Source: Girardinichthys multiradiatus
Lineage: Eukaryota > Chordata > Actinopteri > Cyprinodontiformes > Goodeidae
DNA: 64,000 nucleotides
Reading direction: 5' to 3'
Assembly (NCBI RefSeq): GCF_021462225.1
Contig: NC_061817.1
Coordinates: 5,305,327-5,369,326, forward strand
Made by a program: the position numbers and the translations under genes. Under the pieces are notes generated by a model. That model did no database searches. It was given only the letters and a program-made list of their open reading frames with translations, and was not told the DNA's origin. The stretch's first letter is position 1. Every line of letters begins with the position of its first letter. Shown one piece after another: positions 36,901 to 57,738 of this stretch.

Positions 36901-37869
36901 GAAGCTCTTTACCCCAAAGCTACATTAACACCATGGATACGCACATGAGCCGGTCAAAAGAAAATAGGGGGCCTTAGCGGAATTTGGGGGCTATTCAAGC
37001 TACCATCAGTTACCACACCTCAACTAAGATACAGTTTGGTTTAACATTAGGTCCTAGTAATTTACTTATATTATTTATTTGTACTTGGTTTGACAATGAC
37101 TGACATTCAGCTGATGCAGATCTCTCATGTCTGCCAGACAAATCTACCCACAGGTATTAATAAAGTCACTTTCAGCTTGACTTATCCCCTTTATTCAAGT
37201 AAGTGGCCAAGATTTTTTTTTAAACTATGTTAGAAATTAATATTTACGTGCAATGAGTAATGAAAGACAATTCAAATCATATCAGGATAATATATATTTG
37301 TTAAAAAGTAGCAAATCCCAGCCTTGGGACCTTGGCTGCATGTGTTCCCCACTTCTCTCTTTGCATGGTTTCTGTCTGATTTCTGATTGATGGGGGCCAC
37401 TAGCATCAAAAATAATTAAGCAGTTGCAGCATTTTAAAGTCCCAAATTTTTACATAAATCTATGTCTCTCAGTTTACATTAAAATGTGAGAAGTTGTGAC
37501 CTTATAATATAAATTTATACAGTTGTTTATATATGGCCCTGGAACGTTAAAAAAAAATTTGGTTTTTTTTGTGTTGGCTGGAATAAATATTTAAAGCATT
37601 CTGCTATAATCCTTTTTAAATGATGAACAATGGCTACTATCTGAAATTAGGAAGAAAAATGTTGATTTTTAATTCATTACCATAACATTTATTTGTAAAC
37701 ACATTCAAAAGAGACGATTGGGTGATTTAAAAGATTTTATCCATCTTCAGATAACCAATAGACAGTTTTTTGTTGGACCAATAGTTGACATTTTGCCCCA
37801 GCTATATTGCTAACAGAAGATAAATAAATAGATGACAAATGGATTGTAGGCATGCTGACTTTATGTTAT
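36901..37869. other. Intergenic sequence between ap2a1 promoter and L2 LINE
   Basis: AT-rich, with no coding frame of interest. A short repeat with ggctgcatgtgttccccact and gggggccactagcatcaaaa at about 37335-37410 resembles the family at 1150-1400. Confidence 0.5.
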
Positions 37870-39331
37870 CAATTCAATTCAATTAAAAAATACTTTATTA
37901 ATCCCAAAGGGAAATTAAATGTTGTTATAGCTCATATTATGAAGGTTTCCTCAAAGAGCCGTTGTAGATGCTGATGGCTGTGGGCAGGAAGGATCTCCTG
38001 TAGCGCTCCGTCTTACAGCAGATCTGAAGAAGCCTCTGACTGAAGACACTCTGTTGTTGTAGGACAGTCTCATGAAGAGGATGCTCAGGGTTCTCCATAA
38101 TGTTCTTCATTTTATGAAGAATCCGTCTTTCCACAATGATCTCCAGAGGTTCCAGAGGAGTCCCCAGAACAGAGCCAGCCTTTTTTATCAGCTTGTTGAG
38201 CTTTTTTAAGTCCCAGGCTCTGATGCTGCTACCCCAGCAGATGATGGTAGAAGAGATCACACTTTCCACAACAGACTTCTAGAAGATATGCAGCATCTTG
38301 CTGCAAACACCAAAGGACCTAAGCTTCCTCAAGAAGTACAGTCTGCTCTGTCCCTTCTTGTATATGGCTTCACAGTTGCATCTCCACTCTAGTCTGTTGT
38401 CCAGGTGAACACCGAGGTATTTATACTCCTCCACCACCTCCACTTCTTCTCCCATAATAGAAATAGTTTTTGACTTATTCCTGTTTCTCTTAAAATCTAC
38501 AATCATCTCCTTTGTTTTAGTCACGTTCAAAATGAGATGATTGTTTCCACACCATGCCACAAAGTGGTCCACCACCTTCCTGTACTCAGCTTCTTGTCCA
38601 TCTCTGATCCACCCCACGACTGCAGAATCATCCGAGTATTTCTGCAGATGACAGGATTCTGTCTTGTACTGGAAGTCTGAGGTGTACAGAGTGAAGAGGA
38701 ATGGTGAGAGTACCGTCCCCTGTGATGCTCCTGTGCTGCTGACTACCTGGTTAGACTCACAACCCTTCAGTCTCACAAACTGTGGTCTGTTTGTCAGGTA
38801 GTCTTTGATCCAGGAGATTGTTGAGGCCTCCACCTGAGTCTTCTGGAGTTTCTGACAAAGCAAATCAGGTTGGATTGTATTAAATGCACTGGAGAATTCA
38901 AAGAACATGATCCTCACAGTGCTACTGGCTTTGTCCAGATGACAGTGGGTTTGTTGAAGCAGGTGTATGATGGCATCTTCAACTCCAACTCCACAGCGAT
39001 AAGCAAACTGAAGGGGGTCCTCATGGTTTACTGTTTGCTTACTCAGGTGGGCCAACAGGAGTCTCTCTAGGACCTTCATGATGTGAGATGTCAGGGCAAC
39101 AGGTCTATAGTCATTGAGGACTGATGGGTGAGTTTTCTTTGGTACCGGAACAAGACAGGAGGTCTTCCACAACACCGGAACCTTCTTCTGGGCCAGGCTA
39201 AGGTTGAAGAGGTGCTGCAGAATCCCACAGAGCTGTTCTGCACAGGCCTTCAGGACTCTAGGGCTGACATGATCTGGACCCGCAGCCTTATTCCGATTCA
39301 GTCTCTCCAGACTGAATCGGAATAAGGCTGC
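37870..39331 (-). mobile_element. L2/CR1-type LINE, 5'-truncated, nearly open reverse transcriptase
   Basis: The minus-strand frame runs from about 39312 to 37937 with a single in-frame TAG (38279-38281). It encodes RLNRNKAAGPDHVSPRVLKA (RT domain entry), then [36 protein letters not shown], the YSDDSAVVG active-site box and [16 protein letters not shown]. The terminal region ends [17 protein letters not shown]. The 3' tail (37870-37884) is an aattc/gaatt microsatellite typical of the family. The 5' end is a perfect hairpin. It is a close relative of the plus-strand copy at 15608-17650. Confidence 0.92.
39282..39331. repeat. Perfect 23-bp inverted repeat with 4-nt loop
   Basis: Arms 39282-39304 (gcagccttattccgattcag then tct) and 39309-39331 are exact reverse complements around ctcc. 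It marks the 5' terminus of the L2 insertion; one arm is genuine L2 coding sequence and the other is its inverted copy. Confidence 0.95.
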
Positions 39332-39599
39332 AGGATTCAATCAACATGGATTCTCAAAAACAGACTCATTGATAGTAACATTTATGTTTTATAATTATCA
39401 TAAAAGTTAGCCCTTTGTTTCTGGAGCTTAGGTAATTATACCATGTAGAATAGTGGAGCATTAAAAAAAACTAGGCAACTTCTAAATCATTAGCCATTTT
39501 CGTGCCCCGGCCACGCCCCCTAAATATGGCCGAAAACTCACGGTTTTGATAACTTTTAATCCCCCATGCCTTAACTGGATATTGACCATATATGAATAA

Positions 39600-41862
39600 A
39601 AAACCCCTAGGAGGAGTTCCTTTTCTTTCTGCTCTCGGTGGAGGAGGACGCTTTTTCTCTGTCTCCCGCAGCCCTCCCATATCTGCCCTGCTTCAGCTCT
39701 GTGTCCTGTCTTCATTTTGGAGCCTCTTTTTGCATATCATCCAAATTCTTAGTTATGGATTTGGTCAGCTGGTCTCTCAATGCAATTGATCAAATTTTCT
39801 CGAGAAGACAGGGTGAAGGAGAGCCCAAGTTGTCCGGACTGGATGTTTTTCTCTGGATACACAATGGACAGAAGTGGAGGATTGTGTGTTTGTCGATAAT
39901 GTCAGTCGAGGATGTTGAAGATGTGTATATAATTGGATGTTTGATATCAGGATTACTGCTTGTTGGAGAATGTCAGCAGCTGTTCTGGCAATTGTAAGGC
40001 TGCCTGGCATGTATGATGGGATCTTCAGAGCGATCAACACTCAGACTAAGATGTTACGTGAGCTGAATCGCAGACTGGATGTGATCCTTACACAGGATCG
40101 CAGGCAGGTTGCGGTTCCTGGACTCAGGGGTGAAATGGGATAAATCTTGGAGAAAGTTGTTCGCTCGGATCTGGCGAAAGACCAGGAATTTGGCTGTTTG
40201 GATTTGCCTTTGAGAAGCACCAGCGAGACTCTCAAGGCTGACGGAAAATTAAGAGTCAGCCTAACCCAAATAATTATTGTTTTTCTGAATCTGGCTCCCC
40301 TGCACGGCCTTGATGGCCGGCTATCTTCAACCTCTCCTGGAAGTTATGTGAACACGACGCTCTGCTCCCTCTGCCCCCTCCCTTCCCTGAGGACATCTGT
40401 GGACCTGCTCAGAACTTTGTGGCCGGTTGATGAACACTCCAACGTACCATCAAGGACAATGGTCTCTGGGACAGTGCTTCATGGACTTACTTGCACACAC
40501 TGACATGCACACACACACACATGCTCAAGATAAACTTATGCACCCCCTCACACACCACCTTCACCGTTCCCGACATGATGTTGTTTTTGTCAACTTGTTG
40601 CTTCTGTGTGCTGAGGTTTTTTTGCAATCTCAAACTGTATCCTGCTAAGGATAAAGTGTGAAATATGATTTTTTTCCCTCTACTTACCTAACGAGTCTGC
40701 GTACAGATGGGAGGTGGACCATCTGTTGGACTGGTGCAGCCAGAACAACCTTGAGCTCAACGCTCTAAAGACAGTGGAGATGGTTGTGAACTTCAGGCAG
40801 AACCCAGCCCCACCTGCCCCCATCACCCTCTGTGACTCCACAATTGACACTGTGGAATCTTTCCGCTTCCTGGGAACCATCATCTCCCAGGATCTCAAGT
40901 GGGAGCCAAACATCAGCTCCCTCATCAAGAAAGCCCAGCAGAGGATGTTCTTCCTGCGGCAGCTGAAGAAATTCAACCTGCCAAAGACTATGATGGTGCA
41001 CTTCTACACAGCCATCATTGAGTCCATCCTCACCTCCTCCATCACCATCTGGTACGCCGCTGCTACAGCCAAGGATAAGGGCAGGCTGCAGCGTGTCATT
41101 CGGTCTGCTGAGAAGGTGATTGGCTGCAGTCTACTGTCGCTCCAGGAACTGTACACCTCCAGGACCCTGAAGCGGGCAGGGAAGATTCTGGCTGATCCCT
41201 CCCACCCCGGTCACAGACTCTTTGAGACTCTCCCCTCTGGCAGGAGGCTGCGGTCCATCCGGACCAAAACCTCACGCCACAAGAACAGTTTTTTCCCATC
41301 TGCCACCAGCCTGGTTAACAAAGCCCGGAAACCACCCTGACACTCTCCCTTTCCCCCACACCCCCCCTTTTTTTGCTGACAGGACACTTGTAACTTGTAA
41401 CTCTATGAGTTACATTAACGCTCAGCTTGGACTCCTGCTTTACTTGCACTGCTTTACTTGCACAATGATCACCTGCACTGTTGTATTGCTCTTGCATCTT
41501 ATACTGCTCTATATTTACTCTCACTCACTTAAAACTGTGCACATATATTTATATTATATTGTAGATATGTTTATACTGTTTAATTTGTACTGTATTGCAC
41601 CGACTACGCCAAAACAAATTCCTTGTATGTCCAAAAACGTACTTGGCAATAAAGCTTTTCTGATTCTGATTCTGATTCTGATTCTGATGTGGCCTCTTTT
41701 CTCATCTAACAAGGGCAGCGCCTGTGAGTGGGCAGCAAAGCCTCGGTGACCCGTCCCCCCATTGTCTTGTGTCATGATGTATGTTTGGATGGGTTGTACT
41801 GGAATTATAATTTCCCCTCGGGGATCAATAAAGTATCTTTGAAATTGAATTGAATTGAATTA
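39600..41862 (+). mobile_element. Non-autonomous LINE-like element with L2-type tail, interrupted
   Basis: It carries a moderately GC-rich segment with a short frame (39937-40143, including AVLAIVRLPGMYDGIFRAIN). After a nested LINE it resumes to end gggatcaataaagtatcttt followed by an attga microsatellite at about 41841-41862. The tail resembles that of L2 elements, but the body has no recognisable reverse transcriptase. Confidence 0.5.
40688..41688 (+). mobile_element. 5'-truncated LINE (CR1/L2/Rex1 group)
   Basis: The frame 40714-41340 encodes the post-catalytic part of a reverse transcriptase: WCSQNNLELNALKTVEMVVN, FLGTIISQDLKWEPNI, QRMFFLRQLKKFNLP, IIESILTSSITIWYAAA, ending in RHKNSFFPSATSLVNKARK. 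The catalytic YxDD is absent because of truncation. The 3' end is aataaagcttttctgattct with a TGATTC repeat to about 41688. It is inserted into the element 39600-41862. Confidence 0.88.
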
Positions 41863-42179
41863 AAGTTCGAGGTGAGTAAAAGAAAAAACGGCCAAAAATT
41901 GGCCTTTGATCCAAAATGGGGGTATGCGTTTTAGGGCATACCCCCAAGATACTTTTTTTCGTGGTTTGAGAAGCTCTACCTGTGTGCCAAATTTCAGATC
42001 TCTACGACTTCTGGTTTGGCCTATCACGTTTGGGTGCGTGGCTAAGTGGTTTGACCACGCCCACATTAATGACAACTTTGGGTAAAATCGTGTGCAACGG
42101 AAAAAACAAACAATAAGAAATCCTACGATTACAATGGGCCCGAGCAAGAAGCCTTCTCGGGCCTAATTAAACACCTGGC

Positions 42180-44522
42180 AGAAAGTTTGCAAGCCCCACT
42201 GCCTATGTTTCTTTCTTTCGCGCTGCATGCTGGGGGTTGGTGGTGGAGCGTGTGGTGAGTGGACTGAGATTGAGAACTTATAACTTTGCTTTTTCTAGCT
42301 TTAATGTGTCTTTTGGGGTATTTGTCTTTGATTGGATTGTGTTGGTGAAGTTGATTTAAGAGTTACTGATTATTTTTCACGGAATGGAGTTTACAAAGCT
42401 TACGAGGCAACATGGTTTTAAGATCATACCTTGTTGTCCTAGCACTACTGTGTAGGAGTGTAGTTTGGCGGAGGGAGAAGTCGTTGGCTGTAGCAGCATT
42501 AAATCTGCTGCCCGGATGAACAGCGCAGTTGTTACTTTTGTTGATAGTGTGGAGAAGGCAAACAAAGTGATTGAAAAGGGTATTGTTGTAAATGATGTTT
42601 TTTGTCAGTTTCTCCGTTGAGTACACCTGCTAAAAAAGTGACAATTGCAAATGTTCTTCCGTTCATCAGTGATGAACTGCTGGTTAGAGAAATGTCATGG
42701 CACGGGAAAATTATTTCCCCGATCAGAAAAGCTGCCTTCGGGTTGCAAGTCACCGCTGTTAAAGCATGTTGTTTCACACAAAAGACAAGTCCTTATGATT
42801 CTGAATAAAAATAATGAAGACCTTAATTTAGTGTTCAATGTGCGGGTGGAGGACTTTGATTATGCCATTTATGTGATTTCGGGCACTTTGGTGTGTCTTG
42901 GTTTTCATTTTTTGGGTGGAGATTTTAACTGTACAGAAAATGATAAATTGGATAGGAATCATTTTGAACCTCATCCAGCTTCAAAAACTTGCTTAAAGCA
43001 TTTAATAGATGCATTTTCAGTAGCTGATGTATGGAGAGAATTACATAATCAGGAAAGACAATATACATGGGCCAGAAGTACGAATAATTATTTTTCTGCA
43101 GCTTGGTTAGATAGAATATACAGTTTTAGATATAATCTTGGTATTTTCCAAGAGTGTGATATTCATCCTGTTAGTTTTTCTGATCATGCTTTGGTTTCTG
43201 CTAATGTTTTTATTGCCAATCTTAAACATAAGTCTGCTTTATTATTAGATGTTAATTTTACGAAGGCATTTAGTTTTTTCTGGAGAATTCACAGATCTAG
43301 AAAGAGGAGTTTAGATCTATAAGGCAGTGGTGGGATCGTGGTAAAACTGAAATTAAAGAATTCTGTCAACTGTACACTGTCAATGTTTCATCTGATTTAA
43401 CCAAATCTATAAGAGATCTGGACTGAAATAGTGGAGCTGCAGGTTTCTGCACAATCCACAGGAGATCGAGGTTGTTTAGAAAACCTCAGGTCCAAAAAAG
43501 TTGCTTTGGTTGATTTGCTGGGCTCAAGGACACAGTTGGTTCGGTGTAGATTCCCGAAAGTTGCTTTGATGGACACTCCTACAAAGTTTTTCTTCTCATT
43601 GGAAAAAAAGAAAGGACAGAGCAAGTTCTTGCATGGTTTAAAATCGGCTGCCAAGGTTCTTTTGACTGAAGATGGGGACATCAGGCGGAGAGCAGCAGAA
43701 TTTTATGCTGATCTATATAGCTCTGAATATGCTGAGGATGAACAATGTTTTGATCAACTCTGCAGTGGTCTTCCGATAGTTTCGGTGGCGTTCACCAAGG
43801 AGTTGGGAGAGCCTTTAGTTCTGGATGAGGTTCATGCTGCACTGCAAAGTATGGAAGGAGGGAAAGGACTTGGCATTGATGGACTTCCAAGTGAATTTTA
43901 CAGGGCTTTCTGGTCGGACCTCTGCATCGACATCATTGAAGTTTTTTGAGGAGAACTTTGCTGAAGGACTTCTTCCTCAGAGCTGCAGGAGAGCAGTTCT
44001 CACATTGCTACCGAAGAAAGGTGATCCTCAGGACATTAAAAACTGGCGACCAGTCTCTCTGTTGTTTACAGACTACAAATTGTTGTCAAAAGCGCGCTGG
44101 CAAACAGATTGAAAAGGGTGATTGATCAGATTGTCCATCGAACACAAACTTACAGAGTGCCTGGCAGGTCTATGCTTGATAATATATCCCTAATTAGAGA
44201 TATTTTGGAGGTCTCTGGCTCATTTGGTTGTATTGCTGGTTTGATTTCTTTGGACCAGGAAAACGCTTTTGACAGGGTTAAGCACCGTTACCTCTGGAAG
44301 GTTTTGGAAAGGTTTGGTTTCGGCCCTGAATTTATTGCCAAGATTATGGTTCTGTATGAAAACATTGAGAGTGTACTGAAAGTTAATGGCTGCTTGTGTA
44401 AACCTTTCAAGGTTACAAGAGGTGTTCGACAAGGTTGTTCTTTTTCTGGAATGTTGTATGCTTTTTCAATTGAACCAATGTTAAAGAATATTAGATCACA
44501 TATTGATAACTATGCAAAAAAA
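42180..44522 (+). mobile_element. L1/Tx1-type LINE with internal and 3' deletions
   Basis: ORF1-like sequence starts at ATG 42384 (MEFTKLTRQHG) and breaks soon after. It resumes with TIANVLPFISDELLVREMSW and HVVSHKRQVLMILNKNNEDL (RRM-like region). At about 42905 it passes directly into the ORF2 endonuclease (GGDFNCTENDKLDRNH, ARSTNNYFSAAWLDRI). Reverse transcriptase follows with GLGIDGLPSEFYRAFW, LISLDQENAFDRVKHRYL and GVRQGCSFSGMLYAFSIEPM, then stops before the YADD box at a CTTT repeat. Stops and shifts separate the blocks. Confidence 0.88.
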
Positions 44523-44526
44523 ATTA

Positions 44527-44538
44527 TTTCTTTCTTTT

Positions 44539-44602
<64 letters not shown>

Positions 44603-44621
44603 TTTTTCTTTCTTTCTTTCT
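44527..44621. repeat. (CTTT)n microsatellite
   Basis: About 95 bp of nearly pure CTTT/TTTC. It replaces the 3' part of the Tx1 LINE on its left and ends 116 nt before the prmt1 start codon on its right. Confidence 0.97.
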
Positions 44622-44737
44622 GAGCGGCGCACTGGCGGTAGGTGGCGGTAAGCTACTGGTAGAGGATGGGTGGGAGTCACTGGAGGCAAAGGGAAGTAGT
44701 CGAGGAAGAAGCCGACAACGTTCAGCTGAAGATCGAA
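44622..44737 (+). promoter_or_regulatory. prmt1: prmt1 5' UTR / core promoter
   Basis: The 116 nt between the CTTT tract and the ATG are GC- and purine-rich (gcggcgcactggcggtaggt) without a TATA box. This is the only non-repeat DNA upstream of the coding start before the LINE, so either the promoter is this compact or it includes repeat DNA. Confidence 0.5.
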
Positions 44738-54137
<9,400 letters not shown>

Positions 54138-55500
54138 GAAGCCCTCCCCTGTCTTTGTGTTGGTCTTTATTAGCAGACAGTATACAGCTTAACTAGGTTA
54201 ACTGGAAGGGTGTTCTCTAGTTGAAGCTCCCTTGCAGCGACCTTTTAAAGACATGTTGTTTTTGTTCATAGTTTCAGTATTTCCAACATTTCCACATCTT
54301 TAAGTTTAGAGTACATTGGTGTGGTGATTCCTTGTGCAGTAGCCACTCTAAGCCTGGTATTTAGGCTCAGCATCTTACTGGGTTCTGCTTCCAGACTCTT
54401 GTAGTTTGCACATGCAAGATTTACATCCATACAAACACAGCCCAACTGATAATAAGATGTTCCTCAGCAGCCTACAGGCTTGTTACAGTTTGCAACAGTT
54501 CAAAGTGAGAAGTAGTCGTCCAAAAGCAAACGGCTGGAAGTTGAGGCCAAAATAAAGTTGAATTTTCTTTTCTATTTTTTTGTATCTTTTTTTGGCTGAA
54601 GCTCTTTTTAACAAATAAAGTGAATAAAAAGTTGGTTCTCCTCACTTTCAAATCGTTCGTGATCTTCTAAAAAATTCTCTGTTTCAACATGATGCACCAA
54701 TCAGTTTTCTGTGAGGCATGCCCTGCCAGTCCTTATTTGGACCAATTTCACTTTTGTTTTCTGGAGGTATTTTTCAATCCAACATAATGAGGGAATGCAG
54801 AGGTTTACGTGTCAATTCAAATGTGTTGAACCTTTGAATGTTACTAAAACCAAAAAGGCCATCAATGTACCTGCTGCTGCTGGATGCGTTTATAAGCTGA
54901 AAATGGAGGGTAGTGCATCATTAATACTCAGCTTTAGTCAACACACACCAAGATGGCTTCTAACCTCCAAAACGTAAACGTACGACACAATTTTCTTATT
55001 TTTTTATGTATGAACTATAATAAAGATGGTTTTTTTGGATTCCATGAGATAAAGCTGCCCATCAGTGATTTTTAAGAGCCTGTGAAAGCTATTTTACTGG
55101 AGGTGTCTTGTAGGTTTACACCTGAGCTGCTTGGAGATGCATGTTATGTCCTGCTCCACTATAGGTTCTGAACTCTTCTGCATCATGGCAGGAAGCTTTT
55201 TAGACTTCCTGTAACTGCTTACTGTCATTCCTAGATATTGAGAAAAACCTTTAGATATGTGAATGGAAATGGGTGGACTACCATGTTCAGAAACTGCCTG
55301 TTTAAATGAGAACATGCAAACAGTCGATGGGTGTGCTAAGTTTGTTAAAGTTGAATATACTTGTAATCTGGTTTGTTTCCTAACCATTTCAGAACTTGGC
55401 AAAATAAATTCTGTAATCTGACATTTTCCTCAGCCATGGTCTGTTAGGTTTGTTGTACCTTCGTTTCAACATTTCAATAAACCTCAGCAAAAACATGACT
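54138..55500 (+). other. prmt1: prmt1 3' UTR with several poly(A) signals
   Basis: AATAAA hexamers occur near 54550 and 54615. A further one at 55476-55481 is followed by a GU-rich stretch (tgtgtgtgttcatgtttt), the best match to a complete cleavage signal. A short and a long 3' UTR are both possible. There is no coding exon here. Confidence 0.5.
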
Positions 55501-55889
55501 GTGTGTGTTCATGTTTTTACCTGGTTTTATCTCTGGATGACTTTAAACAGAAAATAAGGATGTTTTTTGACCCAAGCTGTAGGGTTGTGCAGAGAGCAAC
55601 ATAAAAAAAAATCCTTTATTGGTACTTTTAAAAGGGTTGATCTAAAAACAATGTAAAACTGATGCTATATTTTGTGCCTAAACCTTTTGCTTATGATTGA
55701 GCATTAAATACACAAGCATGAGATTCTGTGTGATCACGCTGAGGAGTAAATACTAGTTTAATGGTATTTGCAAAGAAATTGACTACTACTAAAAACAGGA
55801 TTTGATTCCTTATGTTTTTAGAGGAAAGAGCATGAAATCCCACTTCTGCTAAAATAACATCAGTTTTACAATATTTACAATGGCAGAGC

Positions 55890-56560
55890 TTGTCCTTTTT
55901 TTAACATTTTGTTAGATTACAACCATAACGTTTTGTGTGTTTTATTGTGATTTTATGTGAAAGACAAACACAAAATTGTGGAAGAAAAATGATCCCAAGG
56001 TTTCAAAATATTCTTTTAATTAGTCCCATTTAAACTGATGCCCTCAACTGCCTTTAGAAGTCACCTAATTAATAAACAGCCAAGCTGTGTGTAATTGAAT
56101 TTGCGCTAGAGTTACCGTTTCTGGCCACAGATGTTTCTTGGAGAACCTTGGTGAACAAACACGCAGAAAGGTTGTGAAGAAGTCTTGTTTTTACATGAAC
56201 TTTTCATTTTCCAGCAAGAAAAGCCAAAACAGAAAAGCCTTGTTGCCTAGGTGTGCCAGGGCACATCTACTTTACAAAAATAATATCTCATATGGGTCGA
56301 AATGAAATCCTAATTGCGTGATTGACTTTTATAAAGACTGCACCTGTTGTCAAAGTAGACATGCCGTGTTAATGAAATAACCTATTTTTGTATGACCTTC
56401 AACTATTTGGATTATTCAAGTGGGCGGGTGTGAATTTGTCACCTGGAGATAGATTGTAATTAAAGTGGTGAATACGGCACAAAGCTCACAACATTTGGCA
56501 CTCGAGAGCAGGGCAGGTAGCCTTGGCACCTGAAGGATGCAACACCCATGGAAGACAGAC
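55890..56560 (+). mobile_element. Decayed Tc1-like element
   Basis: It opens with the usual terminal region (acattttgttagattacaac, then tgtgattttatgtgaaagac). Transposase remnants follow, such as cttggagaaccttggtgaac. There is no intact frame. Confidence 0.6.
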
Positions 56561-57229
56561 ACCAGGCGCCCCACAGAGCAGCTATTCACTCGTTACTGTT
56601 CTTTCATCTTATTGCCTTCAAAACTGGTTCAGAGTCTGTTTAGCTGTGTTTCTCTCCTAGATGAAGCCACTGAAAGAGTAACTACTGCTCCTTTAGCATA
56701 AACTTGTTACTTTTCTAACATATGAAGTACTCCTGGATCCAGTGATTCTGCGTTTTTTCTGTTTCAGACCCCCAGTTCGTCATGGCAGATAGCTGGGATA
56801 ACTGGATAGACCACTAGCACTAATGAGCTATTGCATACAAGTGCATAGGAGCATGTATTTAACCCTGCATAAAATGCTGAACAGCAGACCAATACCTGTG
56901 CCTCAGTGGACGCTAGCATTTAAGGGTCCTGCCATTGAACAGCTGCAAACAGAATTTAAAGCTGATATGGAACAATTAACTGCTATACGTCCCACGGAGC
57001 GGATCGTCTTTCTAGGAAGCACACCGGTCTACTGCTACAAAATTTTAAAGTATGCATAGCATGCATGGACCCAGCAGATTGCATCGAGTCACTGACTTGC
57101 AGCATTCCCTCCTGGATGAGCATGTGTGGACAGTGGCTTGCATTGTGTTGTTGACTTTGCAGCAATCCCCCATATAGAGCATGCATGTAGCGACAGTGGA
57201 AAGAAAAACTGAACAGGTCTTGTCTTATC

Positions 57230-57738
57230 TTAAAATTTATTTTATTAGATTTAACACTAGAAAAACAGTTAAATGTACATAATGAGAATAGTTTAGAAAT
57301 ACCACAACCCTTCTTTAGACCTTGTGTTAATGAGCCTTCTATAGACATCAAAAAACTAATCTTAAATCCTTCAACACAGAATATTACAAATAATTACAGC
57401 ACACAGTTCTTATGTAACATCCCATCTCCACCTCTTAACCCACTGTTTATCATGTGCCTGCAGCTGCTAATCCAAAAATGAGGTCTTCATACTCTTGGAA
57501 TATGTGGCAAAGATGTGTTGAGCAAACCATCTGCATAATTGTTCCATGTTCAGTACTTGCTGAATTTCTTGTTTTAATAATAAATAACTATAATCAGAAC
57601 TGATTGGCCCCGAGGCTAACTGCAGGACTGAAAATCCTACCAGACCCCTCTGAGACAACATAAAGAATAAATATGTAAATACTTTAAGGGCAAACTAATC
57701 TCCATTAAAGAAACGAATGAAAATCTCTGATGTGTTTG
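57230..57738 (-). other. ppp1r35: ppp1r35 3' UTR
   Basis: After the TGA at 57741-57739 the minus strand continues without repeats to an AATAAA-type cluster (AATAAAATAAA) at about 57245-57237, a plausible poly(A) signal. The gene is convergent with prmt1. Confidence 0.5.

Larger units (their letters stand above)
39460..42168. mobile_element. Composite repeat, outermost element split by nested insertions
   Basis: The outer pieces 39460 to about 39600 and 41863 to 42168 contain ggccacgccccctaaatatg and tttgaccacgcccacattaa. The right piece ends gggcccgagcaagaagcctt, then ctcgggcc, a typical end of a widespread fish repeat. Between them lie a second element (about 39600-41862) and, inside that, a LINE. 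I cannot assign the outer element to a superfamily. Confidence 0.5.

Noticed and set aside
38279..39340. The 353-aa reverse-transcriptase frame as a host gene
   Set aside because: L2 LINE: family 3' tail, second copy at 15608-17650, and its N-terminus is a foldback artefact.
41222..41749. A 175-aa frame as a membrane protein
   Set aside because: It overlaps the LINE reverse transcriptase in another frame and runs into the TGATTC tail.
56823..57059. A 78-aa plus-strand frame between prmt1 and ppp1r35
   Set aside because: No family resemblance, no splice or poly(A) context; likely chance.
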